Source: CAYNWK01 sp964400875
Lineage (GTDB): Bacteria > Chloroflexota > Anaerolineae > Anaerolineales > UBA4823
Assembly: GCA_964400875.1 (NCBI GenBank)
Contig: CAYNWK010000173.1
Span: forward strand, 1 to 9,182
Direction: 5' to 3'
DNA length: 9,182 nt
Shown here: in pieces, positions 1-6,041 of the stretch
How positions within the stretch are numbered: the stretch's first letter is position 1
Layout of the letters: each line of letters starts with the position of its first letter
Translations under genes and position numbers: made by a program
Notes under the pieces: model-generated
What the model was told of the DNA's origin: nothing
The model's input: the letters and a program-made list of their open reading frames with translations, nothing else
The model's database searches: none

Positions 1-134
1 GCGGTAACTCTCACCTTCAGCGTGCCGTCGCTCATGATTTCTGCGATTTCGTTTTTCTTGGCGCGCGTCACCACCCGAATGGCAATTGCCGCGCCGTTCT
101 TTCCATCGTGTAGTTTGAATTCTCTCGTAGTCAT
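1..134 (-). CDS. DUF167 / YggU family protein, 5' part (runs off the left edge)
   Basis: Only the first 44 complete codons are inside the window. The ATG is at 134-132, with an AAGGGA-like ribosome site about six bases upstream. The visible protein begins MTTREFKLHDG and continues with AIRVVTRAKKNEI and then GTLKVRVTA. This fits the N-terminal half of the small DUF167 (UPF0235) family, where a hydrophobic strand with basic residues leads into a 'LKVRVTAPPVDGKAN' type motif; the second half of that motif lies beyond the edge. The biochemical role of the family is unknown. In many bacteria it sits beside yggT and yggS, as it does here, and that context is much of the support for the call. No frameshift is seen. 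The family call is good for so short a fragment. Confidence 0.75.
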   Translation of the reverse strand, partial: MTTREFKLHDGKNGAAIAIRVVTRAKKNEIAEIMSDGTLKVRVT

Positions 135-204
135 CACCAATCCCTTAAATCTGACAATCTGTTGAGTAACTTCGGCTGATCGGATGTTTCTCACTCACCC
201 ACCG

Positions 205-232
205 ATCCTATTCAAGCGCGAAACACTGACAA
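205..232 (-). promoter_or_regulatory. Weak candidate promoter for the DUF167 gene
   Basis: On the minus strand, TTGTCA (232-227) is separated by 16 bases from TAGGAT (210-205), in the 98-bp gap between the yggT stop and the DUF167 start. Both boxes deviate from consensus and the spacer is one base short of ideal. The gene could equally be read through from yggT. Nothing else recognisable was seen in this gap. Confidence 0.2.
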
Positions 233-490
233 CTAGAGTCTCACGATCAGGTTGATCAATACAGCCTCGATCAGCTGCACCAGGATGAGCAGCACGAGGG
301 GGCTGAAATCGATCATCCCGGTTTGCGGCATAATCCGGCGGATCGGCATCAACAACGGTTCGACCAGCTGATCGATCGTTTGCCGCACAGCGTGATAAGG
401 CGACATGAAATAAGAAAGGACGACTTTGATGATGATCAACCAGGTGATCACCGTGGCAGTTAAGCGAATTATTTGGATCAAAACTAGCAC
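233..490 (-). CDS. yggT: YggT/YlmG family membrane protein (single repeat)
   Basis: An 85-residue integral membrane protein starting at GTG (490-488), with a GAGGAG ribosome site seven bases upstream. It has two hydrophobic helices, at roughly residues 3-28 and 62-82. The connecting loop carries the family signature: a 'PYH' turn, 'EPLLMPIRRIMP' around residues 44-55 and 'DFSPLV' at 61-66. E. coli YggT has two such repeats in about 190 residues; this is the one-repeat form seen in Gram-positives (YlmG), cyanobacteria and chloroplasts. YlmG-type proteins have been linked to cell division and to membrane or nucleoid organisation, but no reaction is known. It follows yggS after a 63-bp gap with no obvious terminator, so co-transcription is likely. 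Confidence 0.88.
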   Translation of the reverse strand: MLVLIQIIRLTATVITWLIIIKVVLSYFMSPYHAVRQTIDQLVEPLLMPIRRIMPQTGMIDFSPLVLLILVQLIEAVLINLIVRL

Positions 491-553
491 GTACGCGCTC
501 CTCGTTGTAGTATTTACCTGAATCTTGCCGTGAATGGGCTTGTAAGGTGACGC

Positions 554-1285
554 TCAATCCGGGCGTTCACCTAGAATAGCTGTGCCGATTCTAACCATTG
601 TAGCGCCTTCTCGGACGGCCGCCTCGTAGTCTGCGGACATGCCCATCGACAATTCTCGCCAATCGACCTGCGGGAAGCGGTCTTCCAGATAATCCCGCAA
701 TCTTCGCAATCGTTCGAAATAGGGCCTGGCTAGCTCCGGTTCGGAGAGGTAAGGGGCCATGGTCATCAAACCTTCTATCGCCAGGTTTGGGAAAGCCAGG
801 AGTTCAGGGACTTTTTCGGCTAGCGCCGGCCAGTGCGCCCGCTCATCCCAGGCTTTCCAGCCGTACTTGGACTCCTCTCCGCTCACGTTGCACTCCAGTA
901 AAACCGGCAGTTTGCGCCTTGGGTCCGTCCAATAACGGTTCAACCGGGCGGCGATCTTCATGCGGTCAAGTGAATGAACGTAATCGAAATATTCGCAGAC
1001 CATATTTGCTTTGCGGCTCTGGATATGCCCGATCATATGCCAGGCAACCCCGTCACCCCTACCGAGCGTCTCGATTTTTGGGATGGCGGCTTCGACGTAA
1101 TTCTCTCCTAACGCCTGCGTACCGAGCTGCATAGCTGCCCGGGTCACGTCGAGGGAGTGGCCTTTGGTCACCACGACTACACGCACCTCCCCCGCTTTCC
1201 GTCCAACGGTTTCTGCTGCGCGCTCAATCCGAGATAACACTTGCTGATAATTATCCCGGATGGCACCTAGCAAGTCGGTTGTCAT
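554..1285 (-). CDS. yggS: YggS/PLPBP family pyridoxal-5'-phosphate homeostasis protein
   Basis: A 243-residue cytoplasmic protein of the alanine racemase N-terminal fold that binds PLP and helps balance vitamin B6 and amino/keto-acid pools; no catalytic activity is established for the family. Lys41 in 'VVVVTKGHS' is the expected PLP-binding lysine. It is followed by 'LGENYVEAA' (residues 59-67), 'WHMIGHIQSRKA' (82-93), 'EGLMTMAP' (171-178), 'LSMGMSADYEAAV' (212-224) and the phosphate-binding end 'VRIGTAILGERP' (231-242). The length is normal. I chose the ATG at 1285-1283; a TTG six codons upstream at 1303 also keeps the frame. Neither has a strong ribosome site, but the ATG gives the usual family N-terminus. 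The gene begins 27 bp after the pgeF stop, matching the common ylmD-ylmE order. Confidence 0.93.
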   Translation of the reverse strand: MTTDLLGAIRDNYQQVLSRIERAAETVGRKAGEVRVVVVTKGHSLDVTRAAMQLGTQALGENYVEAAIPKIETLGRGDGVAWHMIGHIQSRKANMVCEYFDYVHSLDRMKIAARLNRYWTDPRRKLPVLLECNVSGEESKYGWKAWDERAHWPALAEKVPELLAFPNLAIEGLMTMAPYLSEPELARPYFERLRRLRDYLEDRFPQVDWRELSMGMSADYEAAVREGATMVRIGTAILGERPD

Positions 1286-1312
1286 AGCGAAATTATAAAT
1301 CAAACCCGGCAG

Positions 1313-2107
1313 TTATGCTCCCTGATCTGGTAGGGCGATCAGCCCCCCAAAACGGCCTGTCTTGCCCATTTCCCCCCGGTGAGAATACCAATCCTCCGGG
1401 TGGCAGGCGGTACACAAACTGGCGACTTCGACCTGTCTGACGCCGTGCGCTTCGAGGATCAGCCGGTTTGCCTGCCATAGATCGAAGTGAATGGAGCCGT
1501 TATTTCGCGGCAGCAGCGCCTCAGCCTGGGCGCCGAACGCCTCCTGGACCTGGCGGGCAACTTCAGGCCCGATTTCATAATGATCCACCCCGATCGAAGG
1601 CCCGATACAAGCCAACACGTTGCTCATTCGAACGCCGTATTCACGCTCCATCCGCTCCAACGTTGCTCTTAAGACGCCCTTCACCGTCCCCTGCCATCCC
1701 GCGTGAACCAGCCCGATCACCTGCCGGTGCGGATCGAACAAGACCACCGGAACGCAATCGGCGAAGCGCATGAACAAGGTAACTCCGGGTCGATCTGTCA
1801 GGATAGCGTCGGCTTTTACGTGCGCGGCGTCCTTTGGTCGGTTCCGCCGTGTACAGATCACCTCCGCCCCGTGAACCTGCCAGACGTCGTAAACAGAATC
1901 GGGGTCGCGGCCAAGCGCCCGAAACGCCAGCACTCGGTTTCCATAGACGCGCTTTGGATCGTCGCCTAATAATCCACCCACGTTCAAGGAGTCCCACGGC
2001 TCAGGGCTGAGTCCTCCACGGCGGGTGAAGATCCCGTGAGTTAACCCATGATTGGTCAGGGATTCGAATTGATAATACCGGATTCGATCCTTATGTTGAA
2101 AAGGCAT
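1313..2107 (-). CDS. pgeF: Peptidoglycan editing factor / YlmD-type purine nucleoside phosphorylase (PgeF family)
   Basis: A 264-residue member of the multicopper polyphenol oxidase-like (YfiH/YlmD/LACC1) family. Members act on purine nucleosides, and in E. coli the protein is tied to fidelity of peptidoglycan stem-peptide assembly. The zinc-type ligand set is visible: His79 in 'QVHGAEV', Cys118 in 'FADCVPVVLFD' and His135 in 'LVHAGWQGTVKGVL'. Other family blocks are 'GIFTRRGGLS' (25-34), 'CIGPSIGVDHYEIG' (167-180) and the C-terminal 'CTACHPEDWYSHRGEMGKTGR' region (232-252). The ATG at 2107-2105 gives the standard N-terminus. The frame stays open to 2272, but that extension overlaps the preceding gene and does not resemble the family. 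The ribosome site is weak. It lies 43 bp after the glutaredoxin-DUF2085 gene with no terminator between, so it may be read through. Confidence 0.93.
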   Translation of the reverse strand: MPFQHKDRIRYYQFESLTNHGLTHGIFTRRGGLSPEPWDSLNVGGLLGDDPKRVYGNRVLAFRALGRDPDSVYDVWQVHGAEVICTRRNRPKDAAHVKADAILTDRPGVTLFMRFADCVPVVLFDPHRQVIGLVHAGWQGTVKGVLRATLERMEREYGVRMSNVLACIGPSIGVDHYEIGPEVARQVQEAFGAQAEALLPRNNGSIHFDLWQANRLILEAHGVRQVEVASLCTACHPEDWYSHRGEMGKTGRFGGLIALPDQGA

Positions 2108-2150
2108 AGCTGGTTTATTGGTTAATTTTCCTGGAGGTTGAACGTAGAAC

Positions 2151-3167
2151 TCAGATCTGGCCCGGTAATTCCCCCGCAAGCCGGTTCTCTCGTTCCTGGC
2201 GGACTTTGGCAAACTTTCGAGCCATAAACCTGCGGGTGTCGGCCATCGTCTCCTCGACCATAGGATAACCAAACCAGGCCGTCGTCAATCCGAACAGCGC
2301 GCCCGTCAACGTCCGCAAAAAGGGAGTGCTTTCCCGATACGGTAATAAGCTTAACGGCGGTTGGCTGAGCAGCTGGCTGAACCCATCCAAGGCGATCGGC
2401 ATGATGCCGATTAATATCCAAAAGTACCAGGGCAGTGATTTGATCCGTTTGTCCGTGACCGCGAACAACAGGCCGAAGAGTAAAATGCCGCCGTAGATGG
2501 CCACATCGCGCTCGCACAGAGCAATTTTATAGCCATGCTGTGAATCGCCAATATAATTCCGAGCCGCCCATACATCTCTCTCGTCCAGACCGGTTGCCTG
2601 CCCGTACGGCGTCAACCCCTGCACGCCGGCCGCCTCGCGCGGGTAAACCGCCTGTTCTCCGAATAAAAAGAACGAACGAAAAGCGAACTGGTGGCAGACT
2701 GCGCCGTAAGCCCGATAGATCAACCCTGCCGGCGCTGGCGCACCGGAAGCCATCAATACCGGCGCTAAAAAGGGCAAACCCAAATAAATAATCACGAAAA
2801 CGTTAAAGAGCGACATATAGTGGTTCGACAACCAGTAAGAGAAACGATCGGCCTTGGTGATCGTCCACCCATATTCAAGCGTACCATCCCTGTCAGCCTG
2901 GTCGATGGAATAAATATGGCGTTCTCGATCGACGGCCGCTTGCAAGGTCATCCTCAGTTCTTCAGCCGTGAAGGGCGCTTTTAACCGGTACGGGCCGACT
3001 TCCACGACCGGAACCTCCGTTCCGTACGCTTTCATCAATGCTGGTTCTTGATCGATATCAATTACCACCAAGTTGTGCGGGATCTCCTCCTTGAGCGAAG
3101 CCAGGTCCGACTCGGCCTGGTCGCACAGGTGGCAATCCTGCCGGCTGTATAAAACTACCGATATCAT
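2151..3167 (-). CDS. Glutaredoxin-like domain fused to a DUF2085 membrane domain
   Basis: A 338-residue two-part protein. Residues 1-80 form a glutaredoxin-like thioredoxin fold: strand 'ISVVLYS', redox motif Cys12-His-Leu-Cys15, and the cis-proline region 'TEVPVVEV' (Pro53). This family (the 'glutaredoxin 2'/DUF836-like type) usually stands alone. After a linker, residues about 110-310 match DUF2085. Hydrophobic helices lie at roughly 118-140, 223-240, 246-262 and 284-303. The conserved polar features are 'VCHQFAFRSF' (Cys158, His159, Arg164), 'LCERDVAIYGG' (Cys218, Arg220, Asp221), 'PIALDGFSQ' (Asp261) and 'LRTLTGALFG'. A basic cytoplasmic tail follows. The function of DUF2085 is unknown. 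The ATG at 3167 overlaps the tlpA stop as ATGA, with GGAG upstream, which implies translational coupling. Together with ccdA and tlpA, this suggests a role in thiol-disulfide or haem/metal handling at the membrane; that role is inference. Confidence 0.85.
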   Translation of the reverse strand: MISVVLYSRQDCHLCDQAESDLASLKEEIPHNLVVIDIDQEPALMKAYGTEVPVVEVGPYRLKAPFTAEELRMTLQAAVDRERHIYSIDQADRDGTLEYGWTITKADRFSYWLSNHYMSLFNVFVIIYLGLPFLAPVLMASGAPAPAGLIYRAYGAVCHQFAFRSFFLFGEQAVYPREAAGVQGLTPYGQATGLDERDVWAARNYIGDSQHGYKIALCERDVAIYGGILLFGLLFAVTDKRIKSLPWYFWILIGIMPIALDGFSQLLSQPPLSLLPYRESTPFLRTLTGALFGLTTAWFGYPMVEETMADTRRFMARKFAKVRQERENRLAGELPGQI

Positions 3168-3727
3168 TGCTCAACTCCAACTTGCGACAAATACTCATCC
3201 AGCTGTGATTCAGTCAGCTGGCCGATATGCTGAACCCTAATAATACCATCCCCATCGATGATAAAGGACGTCGGGTATCCGCGTATTTGGTACTGGCGTT
3301 GAACTTCTCCCCCTGGATCCAGCAGCACCGGAAAAGTCAGCCCCAATTCCAAGGCGTAAGCGCTGACATCCTCGGCAGGCTCATCGAAATTGATCCCCAC
3401 GACCATGAAATCCGGTTGGTAACGATCGTGGCGCTCCTCGAGCGCTGGCATTTCAATGCGGCAGGGAGCGCACCAGGTAGCCCAAAAATTCAGCAGGACC
3501 GTTTTTCCCTGCAGGTCTTGAAGGCTCAGGTTGTCACCGTTCAGGGTTTCAAGCTCAAAATCAGGCGCCTGAGCTCCAACCTTTGGACCGGGAGGAGGTA
3601 TGCTGTCCGAACTGGAATCGATTAATCCCGGAAATGAGGCAAGATCTAATCCAAAGATGAGCACAATCCCAAGGCCGACCCCGATAATGAGGCCGGCCAG
3701 CACAAATAGCAGATCTTTCCTTTTCAA
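3164..3727 (-). CDS. Membrane-anchored TlpA/ResA-like thiol-disulfide oxidoreductase
   Basis: A 187-residue protein with an N-terminal signal anchor (residues 6-30, after MKRKD), a short Pro/Ser linker, and a TlpA/ResA-type thioredoxin domain from about residue 48. Landmarks are 'GAQAPDFELETLNG' (51-64), 'VLLNFWATWCAPCRIEMP' with active-site Cys86 and Cys89, 'DPGGEVQRQYQIRGYPTSFIID' with cis-Pro152, and a final helix. Proteins of this type sit outside the cytoplasmic membrane, take electrons from CcdA/DsbD, and reduce apocytochrome c haem sites, CuA-centre cysteines or other exported thiols. The start is taken as TTG at 3727-3725, because GAGGT lies nine bases upstream and translation then opens directly with a basic anchor. 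The frame is open further upstream to an ATG at 3811, but that ATG lies inside a hairpin. ccdA directly upstream fits a functional pair. Confidence 0.9.
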   Translation of the reverse strand: MKRKDLLFVLAGLIIGVGLGIVLIFGLDLASFPGLIDSSSDSIPPPGPKVGAQAPDFELETLNGDNLSLQDLQGKTVLLNFWATWCAPCRIEMPALEERHDRYQPDFMVVGINFDEPAEDVSAYALELGLTFPVLLDPGGEVQRQYQIRGYPTSFIIDGDGIIRVQHIGQLTESQLDEYLSQVGVEQ

Positions 3728-3736
3728 ACGGTTTCT

Positions 3737-3741
3737 ACCTC
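3737..3741 (-). promoter_or_regulatory. Ribosome binding site that decides the tlpA start
   Basis: GAGGT on the minus strand, nine bases before the TTG at 3727. It favours this start over the in-frame ATG at 3811, which lies within the 3782-3820 hairpin and has no comparable site. Confidence 0.6.
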
Positions 3742-3781
3742 GGAGCAAAGTTATTAGGACTGATGCACTTGAAGGAGAGTT

Positions 3782-3820
3782 GGGGGTACTATGGCGGGCC
3801 AAGCCCGCCATAATACCCCC
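3782..3820. repeat. Long near-perfect inverted repeat (hairpin) between ccdA and tlpA
   Basis: On the plus strand, arm 3782-3799 (GGGGGTA, one mismatched base, TATGGCGGGC) pairs with arm 3803-3820 (GCCCGCCATA, one mismatched base, TACCCCC) around a three-base CAA loop. This gives 17 base pairs in 18 positions. Neither side has a T-tract, so a simple intrinsic terminator is unlikely. In the ccdA-tlpA transcript it would form a very stable stem about 55 bases before the tlpA ribosome site. It could act as an mRNA 3'-end stabiliser for ccdA, a processing or attenuation site that sets the ccdA:tlpA ratio, or a REP-like or MITE-derived palindromic element. No second full copy occurs in this window. 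Confidence 0.85.
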
Positions 3821-3846
3821 GTTGATTGTGATACTTCTAATTTAAA

Positions 3847-4806
3847 TCAACCGCTGGCGGCTTTTCCCTCGCTCAAGGGTAGCTGGTCGTCCTTAGCTGC
3901 CTGAAGGTCGTCTGCTTTCTGCTTGATTACAATCGACAACGGTAAGGCGACCGGGAACAATACGATCCCGAAGAACCACCATTCGAAGAAATTCCGACCT
4001 TTCTTTTTGGCCAGATAAGCCGGGATCAAACCTAGCAGCGAAAACCCAACCAGTCCGATAAGCAGATACCGACCAACCATGACCTCGTCAAAGGATTCGA
4101 AGAAGAAACCGACGTTTGCGAATTGTTCGAATCGGCCCATGAACAGCATCACGCCAACGGCGATCAGCACGATGCCCATGGCGATCTCGACGTAATGCAT
4201 CACTTTTCCGTACCGGCGCAGCACTTTCGTCACCAGGCCGATCTGTGTTGCGGCGATCAGAAACGGGATCGCCAGCCCTGCGGAATAAGCGGTCAGCAAA
4301 ACCCCTCCCTGGGCGATCGATCCACCGCTCAAGGAGATCGTTAGAATCGTGCCTAGAATTGGCCCTACACAAGGGGACCACCCGGCGGAGAAGAACACGC
4401 CCATGAGCGCCGATGATAAATAGCCCAATTTTCTATCCGGCGCGGTCTGCCTGCGTATATCGTACTGCAGGAAGGGGATGCGGATGATCCCGGTCATATG
4501 CAGGCCGAAGACCACCACGACAAAGCCCCCAATGCGCGTCAACCAGGGACGCAGGTCGAACAATAAACTGCCTAACGCCGAAGCGCCCAGGCCTAAAAAG
4601 ATAAAAACGACGCTGAATCCTAAAACGAAAGCCACGCCGTGGCTGAGGGTCACCCAGCGGTTAGACTCATCTTGCCTGGATGAAGCGACGGACTGCCCGC
4701 TCAGATAACCCACGTAAGCGGGAACGAGCGCGAAGACGCAGGGGGAAAGAAATGAAGCCAGACCGGCCAAAAAGGCCAAACCCAGGCTTAAATTAGATAA
4801 ATCCAT
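3847..4806 (-). CDS. ccdA: CcdA/DsbD-type transmembrane thiol-electron transporter with C-terminal extension
   Basis: A 319-residue polytopic membrane protein that would pass electrons from cytoplasmic thioredoxin to extracytoplasmic thioredoxin-like proteins such as the TlpA encoded next. The redox cysteines are Cys23 in 'FLSPCVFALVPAY' (helix 1) and Cys146 in 'SAGWSPCVGPILG' (helix 4), the hallmark of the family. Six core helices lie at roughly 7-34, 55-83, 91-112, 128-158, 165-192 and 203-224. Typical CcdA ends there, at about 220-245 residues. This protein adds two more helices (about 244-265 and 272-294) separated by a 'KKKGRNFFEWWFFG' motif (267-280), then a hydrophilic tail. The ATG at 4806 has a full GGAGG seven bases upstream. 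It starts 51 bp after the L,D-transpeptidase stop, with no terminator seen, so the two are probably one transcript. Confidence 0.94.
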   Translation of the reverse strand: MDLSNLSLGLAFLAGLASFLSPCVFALVPAYVGYLSGQSVASSRQDESNRWVTLSHGVAFVLGFSVVFIFLGLGASALGSLLFDLRPWLTRIGGFVVVVFGLHMTGIIRIPFLQYDIRRQTAPDRKLGYLSSALMGVFFSAGWSPCVGPILGTILTISLSGGSIAQGGVLLTAYSAGLAIPFLIAATQIGLVTKVLRRYGKVMHYVEIAMGIVLIAVGVMLFMGRFEQFANVGFFFESFDEVMVGRYLLIGLVGFSLLGLIPAYLAKKKGRNFFEWWFFGIVLFPVALPLSIVIKQKADDLQAAKDDQLPLSEGKAASG

Positions 4807-4857
4807 CCATCATCCTCCGGAGCTCACGGAGAGTCTCAAAGTAACCCTAAGAGTGCG

Positions 4858-5970
4858 CTATGTTTCGATCACGGTGACTCGCGTGCTTTCTATACGGTCG
4901 ATGGTCACGTCAATGTCTCCAGCCATAAAAGGTACGACCGGTTTTGTCCAGCGGAAGATCCACTTGGCGTCTTCCGGCCTGGCGTTTACGCAGCCATGGG
5001 ACATCGGTTCGCCAAAATTATTGTGCCAGTAGGTTGAATGGATCGCCACCCCATCACCATGGAAAAGGGATGTCCAGCCGATCCCTGGCAGCTGCCAGCC
5101 GTCATCACTAGATGCTCCGGACATCTGCAGGGAGTGCAGCTTGCGCCATATGGCGAAGCCCGGGCTACCCACTGCGGATAAGGGGGTCGAACCGGTAGAC
5201 TGCCCGGAAGAGATCTTGCAGAAATAAACTTCCTGATCGCCCTCGTAGCAAGAGAGCGTCTGATCTTTCCAATCGACCCGTACCACAATGTGCTTATCTT
5301 CGACCTCGGGCCGGATCGGGGCGAGTTCTTCCCGGGTGAGCGGGCGCAGTCCTTCGGCGGGAACCCAAAACATGTCGCCGGGGTTGCCGTAGCGCTCGTT
5401 GACCCGGTACCACGCCTGCCCGCTTTCATCTGTTTTTAGCTGGTCGACCCACAGGATCTGGCTGTAGTAAAAACGAAGGGGCATCTGGTTCTCGACCCGG
5501 AACTGAAACCATACTGATCGCGCCGGCGGGTTCGCCAACACGGCATTTACCCAGGGCACCGAAACTTCGACCCACATCCCTTCTTCCCCATCCGCCTGAG
5601 GCAGGGATGCGACCGCCTGGTTAGGATCGTTCTGCACCGGCTGAACATAGGCAGACCAGAGATATCCATCCGGTGTCTCCACAAAGCGCTGGTTGTTGCG
5701 GAAGGACCAACTCCCGACGGTTTCTCGCAGCCAGGGCACAACCATGTCCTCATAAACGACTCCGACTTTTTCGGCGCTGTTATCAGGGCGCGCCAGCAGG
5801 TTCACCCAGCCACCCCTCAAATCGACAACCACTCTTCCTAAGCGTTCTGCTGAGGGAAAATCGGTCTGAGCTAGCGCTAGGCCGCCGAGGCTGTTGCTCA
5901 ACGCCAGTCCGCCCAGGCTCGCGGCGGATATTTTTAAGAATTCTCGTCTGGAGATTTTTTGGCGGGCCAT
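4858..5970 (-). CDS. Tat-exported L,D-transpeptidase (YkuD domain)
   Basis: A 370-residue exported enzyme. The N-terminus has a twin-arginine signal 'SRREFLK' (Arg8-Arg9) followed by a Gly/Ala/Leu-rich core, with likely cleavage after 'GLALA' near residue 34. Residues about 45-215 look like SH3-type beta modules that may bind cell wall. The YkuD catalytic domain begins near residue 226, and its active site is clear: His311 in 'GVAIHSTYWH' and Ser324-His325-Gly326-Cys327-Val-Asn in 'MSHGCVNAR'. Such enzymes form 3-3 peptidoglycan cross-links or attach proteins to stem peptides through the catalytic cysteine. Two extra cysteines, Cys241 and Cys251, lie on what should be adjacent strands. The ATG at 5970 is preferred over the adjacent TTG at 5973. 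The nearest purine-rich site (AGAGGA) is unusually far, about 13-16 bases. It heads the redox gene block, immediately upstream of ccdA. Confidence 0.93.
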   Translation of the reverse strand: MARQKISRREFLKISAASLGGLALSNSLGGLALAQTDFPSAERLGRVVVDLRGGWVNLLARPDNSAEKVGVVYEDMVVPWLRETVGSWSFRNNQRFVETPDGYLWSAYVQPVQNDPNQAVASLPQADGEEGMWVEVSVPWVNAVLANPPARSVWFQFRVENQMPLRFYYSQILWVDQLKTDESGQAWYRVNERYGNPGDMFWVPAEGLRPLTREELAPIRPEVEDKHIVVRVDWKDQTLSCYEGDQEVYFCKISSGQSTGSTPLSAVGSPGFAIWRKLHSLQMSGASSDDGWQLPGIGWTSLFHGDGVAIHSTYWHNNFGEPMSHGCVNARPEDAKWIFRWTKPVVPFMAGDIDVTIDRIESTRVTVIET

Positions 5971-6013
5971 CAATTAGTTGACGAATTCCTCTTCATTTTA
6001 CTTACTTCTGGAG

Positions 6014-6037
6014 GCGATCTCAACTCCGGAAGATCGC
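6014..6037. promoter_or_regulatory. Inverted repeat in the leader of the L,D-transpeptidase gene
   Basis: GCGATCT (6014-6020) and AGATCGC (6031-6037) are perfect 7-bp inverted arms around a 10-base spacer that itself contains TCCGGA. The element sits just downstream of the predicted -10 box, around the expected transcription start. It could be a repressor operator for a dimeric regulator or a small leader stem-loop. Confidence 0.45.
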
Positions 6038-6041
6038 ATTA

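Noticed and set aside
787..1134. Plus-strand 115-codon frame opposite yggS
   Set aside because: It has no recognisable domain and is fully contained in the conserved yggS coding sequence.
1468..1969. Plus-strand and alternate-frame reading frames of 60-118 codons across pgeF
   Set aside because: The products are Arg/Pro-rich and of low complexity, typical of shadow frames opposite a conserved gene.
2108..2272. Upstream extension of the pgeF reading frame to 2272
   Set aside because: It would overlap the end of the glutaredoxin-DUF2085 gene by over 100 bp, and the added residues are basic, low in family likeness and not needed. The ATG at 2107 gives the usual family N-terminus.
3728..3811. 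Upstream ATG start for tlpA at 3811
   Set aside because: This ATG is part of the 3782-3820 hairpin and has no ribosome site. The TTG at 3727 has GAGGT at good spacing and yields a clean signal anchor.
3782..3820. CsoR-type operator in the G5TA/TAC5 arms of the hairpin
   Set aside because: Known CsoR sites read TACCC...GGGTA around a short centre. Here the arms are in the opposite order (GGGGGTA first) and over 20 bp apart, so the match is only superficial.
5960..5969. Second copy of the hairpin arm (TGGCGGGCCA, also at 3792-3801)
   Set aside because: Only ten bases are shared, there is no matching second arm, and at 5960-5969 they are the first codons of the transpeptidase gene. Chance is the simplest explanation.
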